The position numbers and the translations under genes are program-made. From Streptomyces sp. NBC_01408 (GTDB lineage: Bacteria > Actinomycetota > Actinomycetes > Streptomycetales > Streptomycetaceae): DNA of 64,000 nucleotides. Positions within the stretch are counted from its first letter, which is position 1, and each line of letters starts with the position of its first letter. The notes below the pieces were generated by a model. The model did not search any database. It saw only the letters and a list, made by a program, of their open reading frames with translations, and was not told the DNA's origin. The stretch lies in assembly GCF_026340255.1 (NCBI RefSeq), contig NZ_JAPEPJ010000003.1, forward strand, positions 496,001 through 560,000. Reading direction: 5' to 3'. Of the stretch, positions 35,001 through 43,176 are shown one piece after another.

Positions 35001-35817
35001 GGCGTTCGATCTGTTCGGCAGCCTCTTCCCCGAGGAGAGCCCGGTCGGGGATCAGTCGGGGGTCTCGGACGGCGACGAGGACTCAGGCCGCGCCTGGCGG
35101 GAGCGGCCCACAGCCCGGCTCTCCACCCAGTTCCGGATGCGCGAGCCCATCGCGCAGGTCGTCAGCCGGGTCTTCTATCCGCGGGCGCCACGCCCCGGAG
35201 AGCGCCCGCCCGACGACGGCATGCCGCTGGGCGGCCTGGCCACCCACCACCCGGAGACGCCCTCGCCGCTGGAGGCCCCGGGCCGGCTGCGCGGGCACTC
35301 CCTGGTCTGGCTGGACACCGCCGGTCTGCCGCAGTGCCAGGAGCAGCCGTACTGGAAGAACGAGGGGGAGGCGGACATCGTGCACCGCCTGGTGTCAGCC
35401 ATGCGCCCCGCCCCGGTCCCCGGCCGCGACGGATTCAGCCCCGAGCCGCTCGCAGTGCTCACTCCGTACCGTCAGCAGGCGGAGGTGCTGCACCGCTACG
35501 GGGACCTGACGCGGTTCGTACAGACCGTGCACGCCTTCCAGGGCCGGGAGGCGGACATCGTGGTGGTCTCGCTCGTCCGCAACAAGCGGCGCGGCGCGGG
35601 CAGCGCGGCGGAGAGCTACGGGCACCTGAGCCGCCGGGACCTGATCAATGTGCTGTTCTCACGGGCCCGCCAACTCCTGGTCGTCGTCGGCGAGTACGCG
35701 CACTACGCGGGCTTCGAGAACGGCGGCGACACCTTCTGGCAGACCGTCTGCCAGGCGGTGGACCACTACGGCGTCGTGATGAAGGCCGCCGATGTCCTGT
35801 ACCTGGAGGGGAGTTGA
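32092..35817 (+). CDS. Pseudokinase-SF1 (Upf1/DNA2-like) helicase fusion, Mokosh MkoA-like
   Basis: A 1241-residue fusion. The N-terminal 330 residues are a Ser/Thr-kinase-like fold with lost catalysis: the HRD motif reads HRR (LTHRRLSPAAL), the DFG position reads ARF, and no VAIK lysine is visible. The C-terminal 500 residues are an SF1B helicase: Walker A GPPGTGKT at 734-741, Walker B VIVEEAAKAW, GDHFQLP, QFRM, LTPYRQQ, QGREADIVVVSLVR. Kinase-like plus COG1112-type helicase followed by a PLD gene is, as I understand it, the makeup of type I Mokosh anti-phage systems, thought to act on invading nucleic acid. GTG 32092 was chosen on the ribosome site. TTGA overlap with the next gene. Confidence 0.85.
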   Translation: MAFGVEQVVGLIQYFCCNAATARCGPYEPVDPEAALTCRELLPGHLYTTRDLFDAETDRQVDVSVYAGLTELGGLLWDQQVRALTRLSGLEHPCLPVLLGGGYLDADTAKEAGLGSEAAFIATVGADNQLSRADGEVLRKDPAGALRQFGLLADALSIVHDLGLTHRRLSPAALDVVVGADGELRLRLARFELSSFVAGLLSGSSPDSTAAGQLRELVLAEGPEPLPYLAPERLAYFLPRPGESNNVVESAKGDVYGLAAVAWEWFVEPLPADLVPLRVPREPEEILAERDRLDRLGEHMRERLRHARLPSALRDLLRRMLDPQPQNRPTADEVASDLNEHHEANLIEFGGAVSSLPHLLAFMPERGEETLGKWGWLEHPADSEAGVRETAELLRTDLRRGEVLHSPDGADPYVGGGSTESKREATVVLAGARALWFCQLFRPQQGLSLGPAIPQVLVVKYVARLDAYGIRNKLDDLRTSSLKRPVPEIKALSYRTPTPRLNALCRDRPSWKDFLDAIRPAAGKSTAQLDYERAINWLLEFQGVELRARRYPYEKVADTSGDSTLVRWDQKRDQERIHSHALLTKYARNPELRPPFGDFFGRLESEESGSSDVEVYPGDHDRKGPQVRSVQAQVVRVEGGDRIVLQAKPGQGKIPPQGWIRPADDVGSESVLRRQADARWELFALKPLVNQLHRPFSLPTLPQRWEHAGKGLLKGGRRAVKDILVHQPFFALQGPPGTGKTTVTARALAAYLEQEPTHRILVSAQSNFTLDNLAARILKDIGARDDEGPQDGDPDVPIALRVVSQRGNPDEVVRPWLRSELVLRRARQMRQGIDDLLNGGVDPAVRPVLERWRDLLDPGAKEPVLPELADRLQRGANIVFATCATATPRNLGTTGGASSFDWVIVEEAAKAWPTELAIPLVRGTRWTLIGDHFQLPAHRRDEVVRFLDSCVDDPSTAIAAAGADRKTYLKAFDLFGSLFPEESPVGDQSGVSDGDEDSGRAWRERPTARLSTQFRMREPIAQVVSRVFYPRAPRPGERPPDDGMPLGGLATHHPETPSPLEAPGRLRGHSLVWLDTAGLPQCQEQPYWKNEGEADIVHRLVSAMRPAPVPGRDGFSPEPLAVLTPYRQQAEVLHRYGDLTRFVQTVHAFQGREADIVVVSLVRNKRRGAGSAAESYGHLSRRDLINVLFSRARQLLVVVGEYAHYAGFENGGDTFWQTVCQAVDHYGVVMKAADVLYLEGS

Positions 35818-38800
35818 GCGGAGTCGCGGTCGTCTGGGTGCCCTGCGAGACGGTGGAGCTGCAGGTCCGGCTCGGTTACGGCGCCGCCCTGTCACCGATG
35901 GAGCTGGTGATGCTCGACGCGGTACGTGCCGGACTCAACGACATCGGGCAGCTGACCGGGCACCTGCAGCTCGGCCGCCGGCTCGTCCACGATCTGGTCT
36001 ACGACTTGTGGCGGGCGGGGCTGCTGACGGTGGACCGCTCGCTGAGCCAGGTGGTCGTGCCGCCGGAAGTCGCCGACCGGCTCGACCGGGGCATGGCGCT
36101 GCCGGGTGCGGAGTACGTGCGGGAGAAGCGGGAGCTGATGATCGACCGGGTCACGGGTCGGGTCCTGCCCGCACGCGGTCCGCTGTCCGCACCCGAGCCG
36201 CGGCTCGCCCTGCCGGTCGGTGACGACCCCGTGGGCCTGGAGCAGGTGTCGCAGTCCGCGGTGCTGCGGGCGCTCACCGATTCGCTGAAGGCCGACGAGC
36301 CGCGGGCGCCGAACGACAGGGCCCATCGACCGGTGGACCCGGGGCGCCGGCGCCGGGTGCTGTCCTACAGACTGCCCCCGCCCGGCCTGCAGCGGCCCAG
36401 GACCCGCCGCTGGATCGAGCTGAAGGTGGAGCCGCGCTGGGACGAGGCGATCCAGCAGCTGACGATGACCGTGGTGGACGACCGGGTGCCGGCCGAGCTC
36501 CGGGAGAGCGCCTCGGAACGGCTCACCCGGCTCGCCTCGGAGAGCCCGGGCGCCAAGCCGTTCAGCGAGCTGCGCAGCCTCGCGGTGGGCGCTCTGAGCG
36601 AACCCCCCTCTCCCGCCGGGGCGTTGGCTCGCCTGGCGGACCGGGTAGAGACAGCCCGCGGTGTTCCGGCCGGGCAGCGGCGCACCTGGCACCTGGAACT
36701 CGCCGACGACGCCGCCCAGTTGGAGGGTTTGCTGCGGGAGCGGACCGACCGGGAGATGCGGGTCCGCCCGGTGACGGCTGACGAGCACGAGCGGCTGGTC
36801 GGGCAGCTGATCACGGAGGCCACCAGTCAGTTGGTCATCTGCAGTCCCCGAATCCAGTACCAGACGCTGCGCCGGCACCTCCCGGCGCTCGAGGACGCCG
36901 TCCGGCGCGGCGTACGGCTCGTCCTGCTGTGGGGCGCCGCCGACCGGGACCGGGACGAGGAGTTCGACGACCGCACCCGCAACGCCCTGGAGGACCTCCA
37001 GCGGCTAGGCGGGAAGGCGGGCGCGACGCAGGTCGTCCTGCCGGTGACCAGCGCCCGTACCCACGCCAAGCTGGTGGTGGTGGACCACGCGGCGGCCCTG
37101 GTCACCAGCGCCGCCCCGCTGTCGGGGTCCGGGGGGCGGTCCGACGTCGGGCTGCTGCTGGAACAGCCCAGCACCGACGGCCCGGTGCTCTCGGAGCTGC
37201 TCGACTGGGTGCGGGCCTCGGTGCCGTCGTACGAGCACAGCCGGCTGGTCCGGGTGCGGGCGGCGGACTTCCGGCCGGCCGGGGCGCCGGATCCGGAACT
37301 CCGTCCGGATCCTGTCGCGGGTCCGGGCACGGATCCAGACGCGGATCCGGACGCGCCGCCGCGTCCTGCGGTGGAGGCGCCGGCGGAGGACCCGAGCGTC
37401 GAGGCGTCGGCGCTGGAGTTGTGGGTCAGCGGTTGGACGGAGTACCTCCGGCGAGCCGAGGCCCACCTCGCGGGCCGCCGCCTGCCGGCCGCCCGTCTGG
37501 TGACGGACGCGACGCACCGCACCCTGTTCCGGGTCGCCGTGACCCGCGCCCGGCGCAGGCTGGTGATCGCCTCCGACGGCCTGGCCGCCGAAGTCGTCGA
37601 CACCGGGCTCCTGGGCGCCCTGCGCGCCCGGCTGGAGGAGGGCGTGGCGGTGACCCTGGTCCTGCCGGACGCCACCTACCCGGTGGGCGACCGGCACCAG
37701 TACGGCGAGGCCCGGCACCGGCTGCAGGGCCTGCTGGCCGACTTCCCCGGCCGACTGCGCCTGGTGGAGGGCGGCAATCGCGCGGCGGTTCTGGTCTGGG
37801 ACGACGAGGCCGTCGTCGGCGGCTTCAACTACCTTGCGTTCGAGGGGCGTTACGGACGTCACCGGCTGGCCTCGGAGCTCAGTGTCCGGACCAGCGGGGC
37901 CGCCGCAGCGGATGCGGTGGCCAGGGCGGCGGGCGCCTTCGAGGGGCCCGCGGGGGCCGAGTCGCCCGTACCGGAACCCGCCCCGGCGCACCCGCCGGCC
38001 TGCGCCGCCCACGCACAGGCCCAGCGGCTGCTGCACTCCTACGCGGACCAGGGCCTCGCCGATCCGCGACTGGTGACCCAGGAGCTGAGCGCCGCGGAAC
38101 ACCCCTGGCAGGTGCTGGACCTGCTCGGCGGCATTGGGCCCGAGGACCTGGTTGCGGTGGTCGCCGCCCGCTGCCTGGCCAGCCACCGGGGCACGGACCG
38201 GGGAGCCTCCGGTCAGGGCGAGCGGGCCGGGCACTGGCAGCGGTGGCTGGTGCGGCACTGCTGGAACAGCGAGCAGGCCGTGGAGGCCGCCGTGCTCCGC
38301 CTCGCGCTACCCGAAGCCGACTTCCGGCCCCGGGCCCGCACCGCGGTACTGGGCGCCGCCCGCGCCGCACACCACGTCGGCGCCCTGGCGGCGGTCCTCG
38401 AGGAGCTCGTCGTCGATGACAGCCTCGACGCAGCGGAGCGGGTGGCGACCGCCCTCGGAGCGTGCGCCCTGGTGCTGCTCGAGGGGAACGCGTTCGGCCA
38501 CGAGGCTCTGGAGCTGGTCCGGCCGCAGCTCGACCCGCCCTGGCAGGGCCTGGCGGACCAGGTCGACGCCTATTGGCAGGCCGCGTACATGCCGATGCCG
38601 ATGGAGCTGATCCGGGCGAGCCTCGACGGGTCGCAGCGGGAACACGAACGCGCCCGACTCTGGGAGGAGTTGGACCAGCGGCTCACCCACGCCCGGGCCA
38701 TGACCTTCGCGAGCCCGGTCAGCACCCGCACCCACCACGCCCTGTTCAACACCCCGTCAGGGGCCTTCGCGGAGCTGGGCCGGATCGCCGGCGCCCGCGG

Positions 38801-39158
38801 TGACGGCGAGCTGCGGGAGTGGCGCCGGGGTCCCGGGGCTGTCCCGGCCGATCAGTTGGTGCTGGTCGCCGGGCGGGGGGCCTCGCAGCACGGGACCCTG
38901 ATGTTCGGCGGCCATCTCAAGCGCTACCTGCAGCGGTTGAACCCGGTCGTGGCTGCGGTGGACGACCTCCTCCAGTCGGCAGGGGAGGCGACCACGACGG
39001 GCGCCGCCCCGCAGGGTGCCGAGGAGCTGAGCTCCTGGCTGGCCGGACACTGGGAGGAACTGACCGACGCGACGGCAGGGATCGAGGGGCCGGAGGGTGT
39101 ACTGGCCCGTCAATTCCTCGGCGACCTGGAGCTGCTCGCCCGCTGGAGGGCCACATGA
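35814..39158 (+). CDS. PLD-family nuclease-like protein with one degenerate HKD, Mokosh MkoB-like
   Basis: A 1114-residue protein. An N-terminal winged-helix-like region (about 15-85) precedes two phospholipase-D folds. The first keeps the catalytic pattern HxKx4D (HAKLVVVD near 417); the second has NRAAVLVWD near 655, losing His and Lys but keeping the following GGFNYLAFEG. A helical C-terminal third (about 740-1110) has no recognised domain. PLD nucleases need two HKD sites, so activity would require dimer pairing or a non-classical mechanism. The start is TTG 35814 within a TTGA overlap, preceded by ggagggg; ATGA overlap downstream. Confidence 0.85.
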   Translation: MSGVAVVWVPCETVELQVRLGYGAALSPMELVMLDAVRAGLNDIGQLTGHLQLGRRLVHDLVYDLWRAGLLTVDRSLSQVVVPPEVADRLDRGMALPGAEYVREKRELMIDRVTGRVLPARGPLSAPEPRLALPVGDDPVGLEQVSQSAVLRALTDSLKADEPRAPNDRAHRPVDPGRRRRVLSYRLPPPGLQRPRTRRWIELKVEPRWDEAIQQLTMTVVDDRVPAELRESASERLTRLASESPGAKPFSELRSLAVGALSEPPSPAGALARLADRVETARGVPAGQRRTWHLELADDAAQLEGLLRERTDREMRVRPVTADEHERLVGQLITEATSQLVICSPRIQYQTLRRHLPALEDAVRRGVRLVLLWGAADRDRDEEFDDRTRNALEDLQRLGGKAGATQVVLPVTSARTHAKLVVVDHAAALVTSAAPLSGSGGRSDVGLLLEQPSTDGPVLSELLDWVRASVPSYEHSRLVRVRAADFRPAGAPDPELRPDPVAGPGTDPDADPDAPPRPAVEAPAEDPSVEASALELWVSGWTEYLRRAEAHLAGRRLPAARLVTDATHRTLFRVAVTRARRRLVIASDGLAAEVVDTGLLGALRARLEEGVAVTLVLPDATYPVGDRHQYGEARHRLQGLLADFPGRLRLVEGGNRAAVLVWDDEAVVGGFNYLAFEGRYGRHRLASELSVRTSGAAAADAVARAAGAFEGPAGAESPVPEPAPAHPPACAAHAQAQRLLHSYADQGLADPRLVTQELSAAEHPWQVLDLLGGIGPEDLVAVVAARCLASHRGTDRGASGQGERAGHWQRWLVRHCWNSEQAVEAAVLRLALPEADFRPRARTAVLGAARAAHHVGALAAVLEELVVDDSLDAAERVATALGACALVLLEGNAFGHEALELVRPQLDPPWQGLADQVDAYWQAAYMPMPMELIRASLDGSQREHERARLWEELDQRLTHARAMTFASPVSTRTHHALFNTPSGAFAELGRIAGARGDGELREWRRGPGAVPADQLVLVAGRGASQHGTLMFGGHLKRYLQRLNPVVAAVDDLLQSAGEATTTGAAPQGAEELSSWLAGHWEELTDATAGIEGPEGVLARQFLGDLELLARWRAT

Positions 39159-41722
39159 CCGTGCCCGCAGACCCCACCGCCACCGCGGACGAGGCGGGTC
39201 CGCTGCTCGACACCGTCCTGCAGGACTGGACGGGCCGCTGCCGTCACCCCAGCCTCGCCGTCGCCCTCTCCGACGGGCAGCCGATCCGCCTCGACCAGAC
39301 GGCCGCACTGGTGCTGCGCGGCCTGGCAGAGCCGATGTCCGAGGCGGAAGGACTGCACCGCCTGGTCGACGACGGCGAGTTCACCGCCGTCGCCGAACTC
39401 ATGGACATGTCGGGCCGGCCCGACGGCTCGGCCGGCACCGCCCTGCCGCGGGGCGTGCTCGCCAGCCTCGACGCCCGGCTCGACGCCGCCCAGCAGGAGG
39501 CCCTCACCACCGTGCGGTCCCGGGTAACTCTGCTGCAGCGGCGGGCCTCGCGCAGCTCGACCGCTCTCCCGGCGGACCTCGCGCAGCGGGCCGAGGAAGC
39601 CGCTCTGCGCCGGCGCGCCGAGGCGACGGCCCTGCTCGACGAGACCGAGGCCGCCGTACATCGCGCCGAGCAACGGCAGCAGCAGGAACTGCGCGCAGAA
39701 CTCAGCGCCGCCGACCTGTCGGAGGCCCATGCCGCGGCCGTCCTGGCCTGCCTGGAAGCGAACGAGTTCGAGGCAGGCCGTCGGCTGCTGACGGCCGAGG
39801 GCATCGACATGCACGGCAGCAGTCCCGCCTGGGTCCCCCGTCCGCCCCGCTGGGACGCCGCGCTCGGCCGCACCCTCCAGGAAATCCTGAGCCACTACCC
39901 GCCGGACTCCGTACCACCGCGTCACGACTACCTGACCCGCTACGTCCGCCTGAGCAAGTCCGACGTCCCCCTGCTGCAGTCGCTGCGGAGACTCGCCTCG
40001 GCACGCCATGAGACGTCCGTCGCCGACTTCACCTCATGCCTGAGCGCGACGCTCGGCGAGGACGTACGTAAACCCGTGACCTTCCGGGACGCGGGCTTCC
40101 ACACCCTGCTGACCGGGCTGGCCGATGCCCGGCTGCCGCACCTTCCGATCACCGACCCAGGCGGGGTCCACCTCTGGGTGTCCGCCTCCGACGCCCCACC
40201 CCCGGAGGAACTGCCGGGGCCGCTGGTCTGGTTCGTGCCCACGGCCGGCCCGGCCCCGGCCACGCCGGCCGGCGTCGCGGCACTGACCGCCGTAGAGCTC
40301 CTGTGTGTCCTCGCCCCACCGCCGGCCGGCCTGCTGTCCACGCCCGCCCACCGGAGGATCAACCTGCTACGCCTCCTGGTCCCCCGGCTGGGACCCTGCG
40401 CCCTTGCCTTCCCCGACGCGGGCATCGCCCTCAACGGCGGCACCCCGCGCGAGGCGCTGGCCTGGCTCCTCGACCTGCACGCCGTGGTCCCCGATGCGGC
40501 GGTGGTCCACGCCTTGGACTACGAGTCCGAGGGCCAGCCCGTGGTTCTGCGGATGCTCCTGGAGGAAGTCCTGCCTCAGCGGTCGGCCGACGGCCGGCTG
40601 AACCGCACCGACCTGGCCCGTGTGCGCACCCCCGAGTTTCGGGCCCAGGTACGTTCCGCGGTGGCCGACGGGCTCCCCGCCGAGGAACGGGCCGCGCTGG
40701 GCCTGGCGTACGCCCTGCACCGCGAGGAACCGTTCCGGGGCAGCGACATCCTGGCGGACCTCCCGTTGGCGGGCCTGCCCGACGACTTCCCACGCCGCTC
40801 CGGCCAGCTCTTCGACGCGGAGGAGGTCCTGGACCGGCTGTGCCGGCACGGGCTCCTCCGGCAGAAGACGCTCCAGGATGGCACGAGCGGCTACCGTACC
40901 CTGCGGGCAGGCCTCGGCGCCCTCCTCACCGACGGCGCGGCCGAACAGGCCGGTGCGGCCGTGGAAACCCTGCTCCAGCGCCTGGAGCAGGCCAGGGCCT
41001 TCAGCCGGGCCGCGCACACCGAGAAGGCGGTACGGCATCACGCGCACCAGGCCGACAACGACCTGGCCGTCATCTTGGAGAACCTGAACGCCCTCGGCGC
41101 GAGGCTCGACGGCGACGATGCTGCCGCCGTGAACCAGATCATGCAGATGTTGCCCCGGCTGGGCGGCGAGCAGATCCGCACCTCGGTCTCCGGATACCAG
41201 TCGCCGCCGGCCGTGCACGACCTCGTTGAGCTCCTGCGCGCGGTGACCCGGGACGTCGAGTTCAACGAGGGCGTACGGATCACCTTCCGCACCGAGCTGC
41301 CGCACGGGCCACCTGACGAGGCACCGGTGCTGGCCGTACGCACCGGTCTGCAGACCGCCTTCGAGAACCTGATCCGCAATGCGGCCCAGGCGGTGCGCTC
41401 ACTGCGGGCGGACCCGTCTGCGGAAATGGTCCGCAGCGGCCCCGACATCGTGGTCCGCCTCGGGCAGCCCGAGACGGAGCCGCACGGATGGTTCCAGGTG
41501 GACATCGAGGACGCCGGGCCGGGGCTCACCGAGGAGGAGCGGACGTTCCTGCGCACCGGCGAGCACCTGTCCCGGCACGGTACCGGCGGCACCGGGCTGG
41601 CGGCCGCGCGGGGACTGGTGCAGGACGCCGGCGGGCGCGTCGACATCCTGGACCGCTCCGACCTCGGCGGCGCCCACCTGCTGGTCCGGCTGCCCGCGGC
41701 GGGCGACGGCCCGGCCGGATGA
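39155..41722 (+). CDS. Histidine-kinase-like GHKL ATPase
   Basis: An 855-residue soluble protein. The C-terminus (about 640-850) is a GHKL ATPase with N box FENLIRNAAQAV near 735, G1 DAGPGL and G2 GTGGTGLA near 808. Just upstream, a helix with HHAHQADNDLAVILENLNAL (about 627-647) looks like a dimerisation/phosphoacceptor helix. The N-terminal 600 residues have no known sensor; 110-200 is a charged coiled coil. It is translationally coupled (ATGA) to the PLD gene and faces a receiver-domain gene across 7 bp, making a cytoplasmic phosphorelay linked to the helicase and PLD proteins the likely role. Confidence 0.83.
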   Translation: MTVPADPTATADEAGPLLDTVLQDWTGRCRHPSLAVALSDGQPIRLDQTAALVLRGLAEPMSEAEGLHRLVDDGEFTAVAELMDMSGRPDGSAGTALPRGVLASLDARLDAAQQEALTTVRSRVTLLQRRASRSSTALPADLAQRAEEAALRRRAEATALLDETEAAVHRAEQRQQQELRAELSAADLSEAHAAAVLACLEANEFEAGRRLLTAEGIDMHGSSPAWVPRPPRWDAALGRTLQEILSHYPPDSVPPRHDYLTRYVRLSKSDVPLLQSLRRLASARHETSVADFTSCLSATLGEDVRKPVTFRDAGFHTLLTGLADARLPHLPITDPGGVHLWVSASDAPPPEELPGPLVWFVPTAGPAPATPAGVAALTAVELLCVLAPPPAGLLSTPAHRRINLLRLLVPRLGPCALAFPDAGIALNGGTPREALAWLLDLHAVVPDAAVVHALDYESEGQPVVLRMLLEEVLPQRSADGRLNRTDLARVRTPEFRAQVRSAVADGLPAEERAALGLAYALHREEPFRGSDILADLPLAGLPDDFPRRSGQLFDAEEVLDRLCRHGLLRQKTLQDGTSGYRTLRAGLGALLTDGAAEQAGAAVETLLQRLEQARAFSRAAHTEKAVRHHAHQADNDLAVILENLNALGARLDGDDAAAVNQIMQMLPRLGGEQIRTSVSGYQSPPAVHDLVELLRAVTRDVEFNEGVRITFRTELPHGPPDEAPVLAVRTGLQTAFENLIRNAAQAVRSLRADPSAEMVRSGPDIVVRLGQPETEPHGWFQVDIEDAGPGLTEEERTFLRTGEHLSRHGTGGTGLAAARGLVQDAGGRVDILDRSDLGGAHLLVRLPAAGDGPAG

Positions 41723-41729
41723 CGGCACC

Positions 41730-42947
41730 TCAGTCCTCGTACGACCGCAGGAAGTCCTGCACCTCGCGCTCCGCCTCCTCCACCGTGCCGTCCCTGAGGA
41801 TCCGGCGGACGCGGTCCGCGTCCTCGCGGCACTGTTCGAGATCCGGGTTGTGGCGGCTGCCCCCGGTGCTCAGGAGTTGATCGTCGGCACGCAGGGCCGC
41901 CCACTCCAGCCAGGTCTCGGCGCGCCGTCTGCGGTCTCGCGCATTCGGGGACACCAAGATCTCAGCGGCCAGCCTGATGCCCGAGAAGTCGGCCTTGGGC
42001 GTGCCCTTATATACGATGCCGACGAGGCGGTAACGGGCGCGCTGGATCCGGGTGTGCTCGACCAGGTCCCCCGGCGGCGGCGCCATGGTCATCAGCGAGG
42101 CCGGCACCTCGGTATGGCGGGCCAGCCACTCCACGACCTCCAGCCCCCCCTGGTCGTCGAGCTCCGGGGTGAGATGCAGGTCGACCAGCGCCCCGGCCAG
42201 TCGCTTCACCTCGGCTTCCCGCTCGCGCTGCATCCTCCGCCACTCGTCCAGGGATCGGACGGTGAGACAGGAGAAGCCGAAGCCCTCCAGCGCGTCCACG
42301 ATCAGCTCGGCCATCTGGTCCTCCACCACCAGGATGCGCCGCGGCTCGGGAGCCCTCAGTCGCTCGCGGACCAGGTCGCACGCCCGGTCACCGGAGAAGA
42401 GGTCGAGGAAACCGGCCAGCCCGTCGAGCTGCCGCAGGATCGCCGGGTCCGCCTCGACGAGCACGTCCAGGAGCCGGTCGCGGCAGGCGAACACCTCGTT
42501 CCAGCAGCTGGGGTCGACCTGCGGGTGACAGACACGGGGGTCGCCGTGCCACAGGTCGATGAGGGCGGCGAGTTCCGCCACCCCCGGCGACCCCGACAGT
42601 TCGCGCAACTTCCGCACACCTGCGACGAATTCGACGGCATCGACCCGAACCGCATCCGCATCGAGCCGATACGGGCCCCCTTTGACCCGCTTGGGCACCG
42701 GCAGCCTTCTCCGCAGGCTGCTGAAGTGCTGGGCCAGCGCCTGCTCCGAGGCGATGGCCGGCTTCCCGGCGCCGTCTCGCACCGAGGCCAGCAGGTCCTG
42801 CTCCCGCACGCCGCGCCGTAACTTCAGCGCCAGCACCACCAGAACCGCACCGGCGAGCCCGCCAGGCGGTTCCACCTGAACGTCACCACACCCGACGGCA
42901 AGGTCCCCGAGCACCCGGATGCGACACTGCTCCCCCACGTCTGTCAT
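41730..42947 (-). CDS. Regulator with SARP-like winged helix and C-terminal receiver-like domain
   Basis: A 405-residue protein in reversed order for a response regulator. Residues 1-100 are an OmpR/SARP-type winged helix (IRVLGDLAVGCGDVQVEPPGG, QALAQHFSSLRRRLP) with a short BTAD-like helical part. About 205-330 is a receiver domain with the acidic pair VVEDQ, the phosphoacceptor-type Asp in ALVDLHL and the conserved Lys in IVYKGTP. The last 75 residues are helical. Convergent with and 7 bp from the histidine-kinase-like gene, so they are likely partners. It may bind the 14-bp tandem repeat upstream of its own start. Confidence 0.83.
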   Translation of the reverse strand: MTDVGEQCRIRVLGDLAVGCGDVQVEPPGGLAGAVLVVLALKLRRGVREQDLLASVRDGAGKPAIASEQALAQHFSSLRRRLPVPKRVKGGPYRLDADAVRVDAVEFVAGVRKLRELSGSPGVAELAALIDLWHGDPRVCHPQVDPSCWNEVFACRDRLLDVLVEADPAILRQLDGLAGFLDLFSGDRACDLVRERLRAPEPRRILVVEDQMAELIVDALEGFGFSCLTVRSLDEWRRMQREREAEVKRLAGALVDLHLTPELDDQGGLEVVEWLARHTEVPASLMTMAPPPGDLVEHTRIQRARYRLVGIVYKGTPKADFSGIRLAAEILVSPNARDRRRRAETWLEWAALRADDQLLSTGGSRHNPDLEQCREDADRVRRILRDGTVEEAEREVQDFLRSYED

Positions 42948-42989
42948 GGGTCAATTGTGCAGTCGCAGCCGCGTGCTTGCGAGCCGTAC

Positions 42990-43045
42990 GCCAAGGCCCC
43001 GTTGCCGAGGCCCCGTCGCCAAGGTCCTGTTGTTGAGGTCCCGTT
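42990..43045. repeat. 14-bp tandem repeat x4 in divergent promoter
   Basis: Units gccaaggccccgtt, gccgaggccccgtc, gccaaggtcctgtt and gttgaggtcccgtt lie head to tail between the divergent regulator gene and the S1 protein gene. Nothing codes here. Position suggests an operator array or a slippage-prone promoter spacer. Confidence 0.75.
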
Positions 43046-43176
43046 GAGGCCGCGCCCGAGGCCGGCCGCCGAGTGCCCCGAAAACTCAACGGACGTACGG
43101 GCGGGAGAACCGGTCACACCAGAGAGCCTCATATCAACGGGGCGCACCAGGCGCCTCCTCCCGGAAGGCAACCGCC

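Noticed and set aside
32092..39158. DISARM or BREX system
   Set aside because: No methyltransferase, DUF1998, PglZ or BrxC-type gene; kinase-helicase plus PLD fits Mokosh better.
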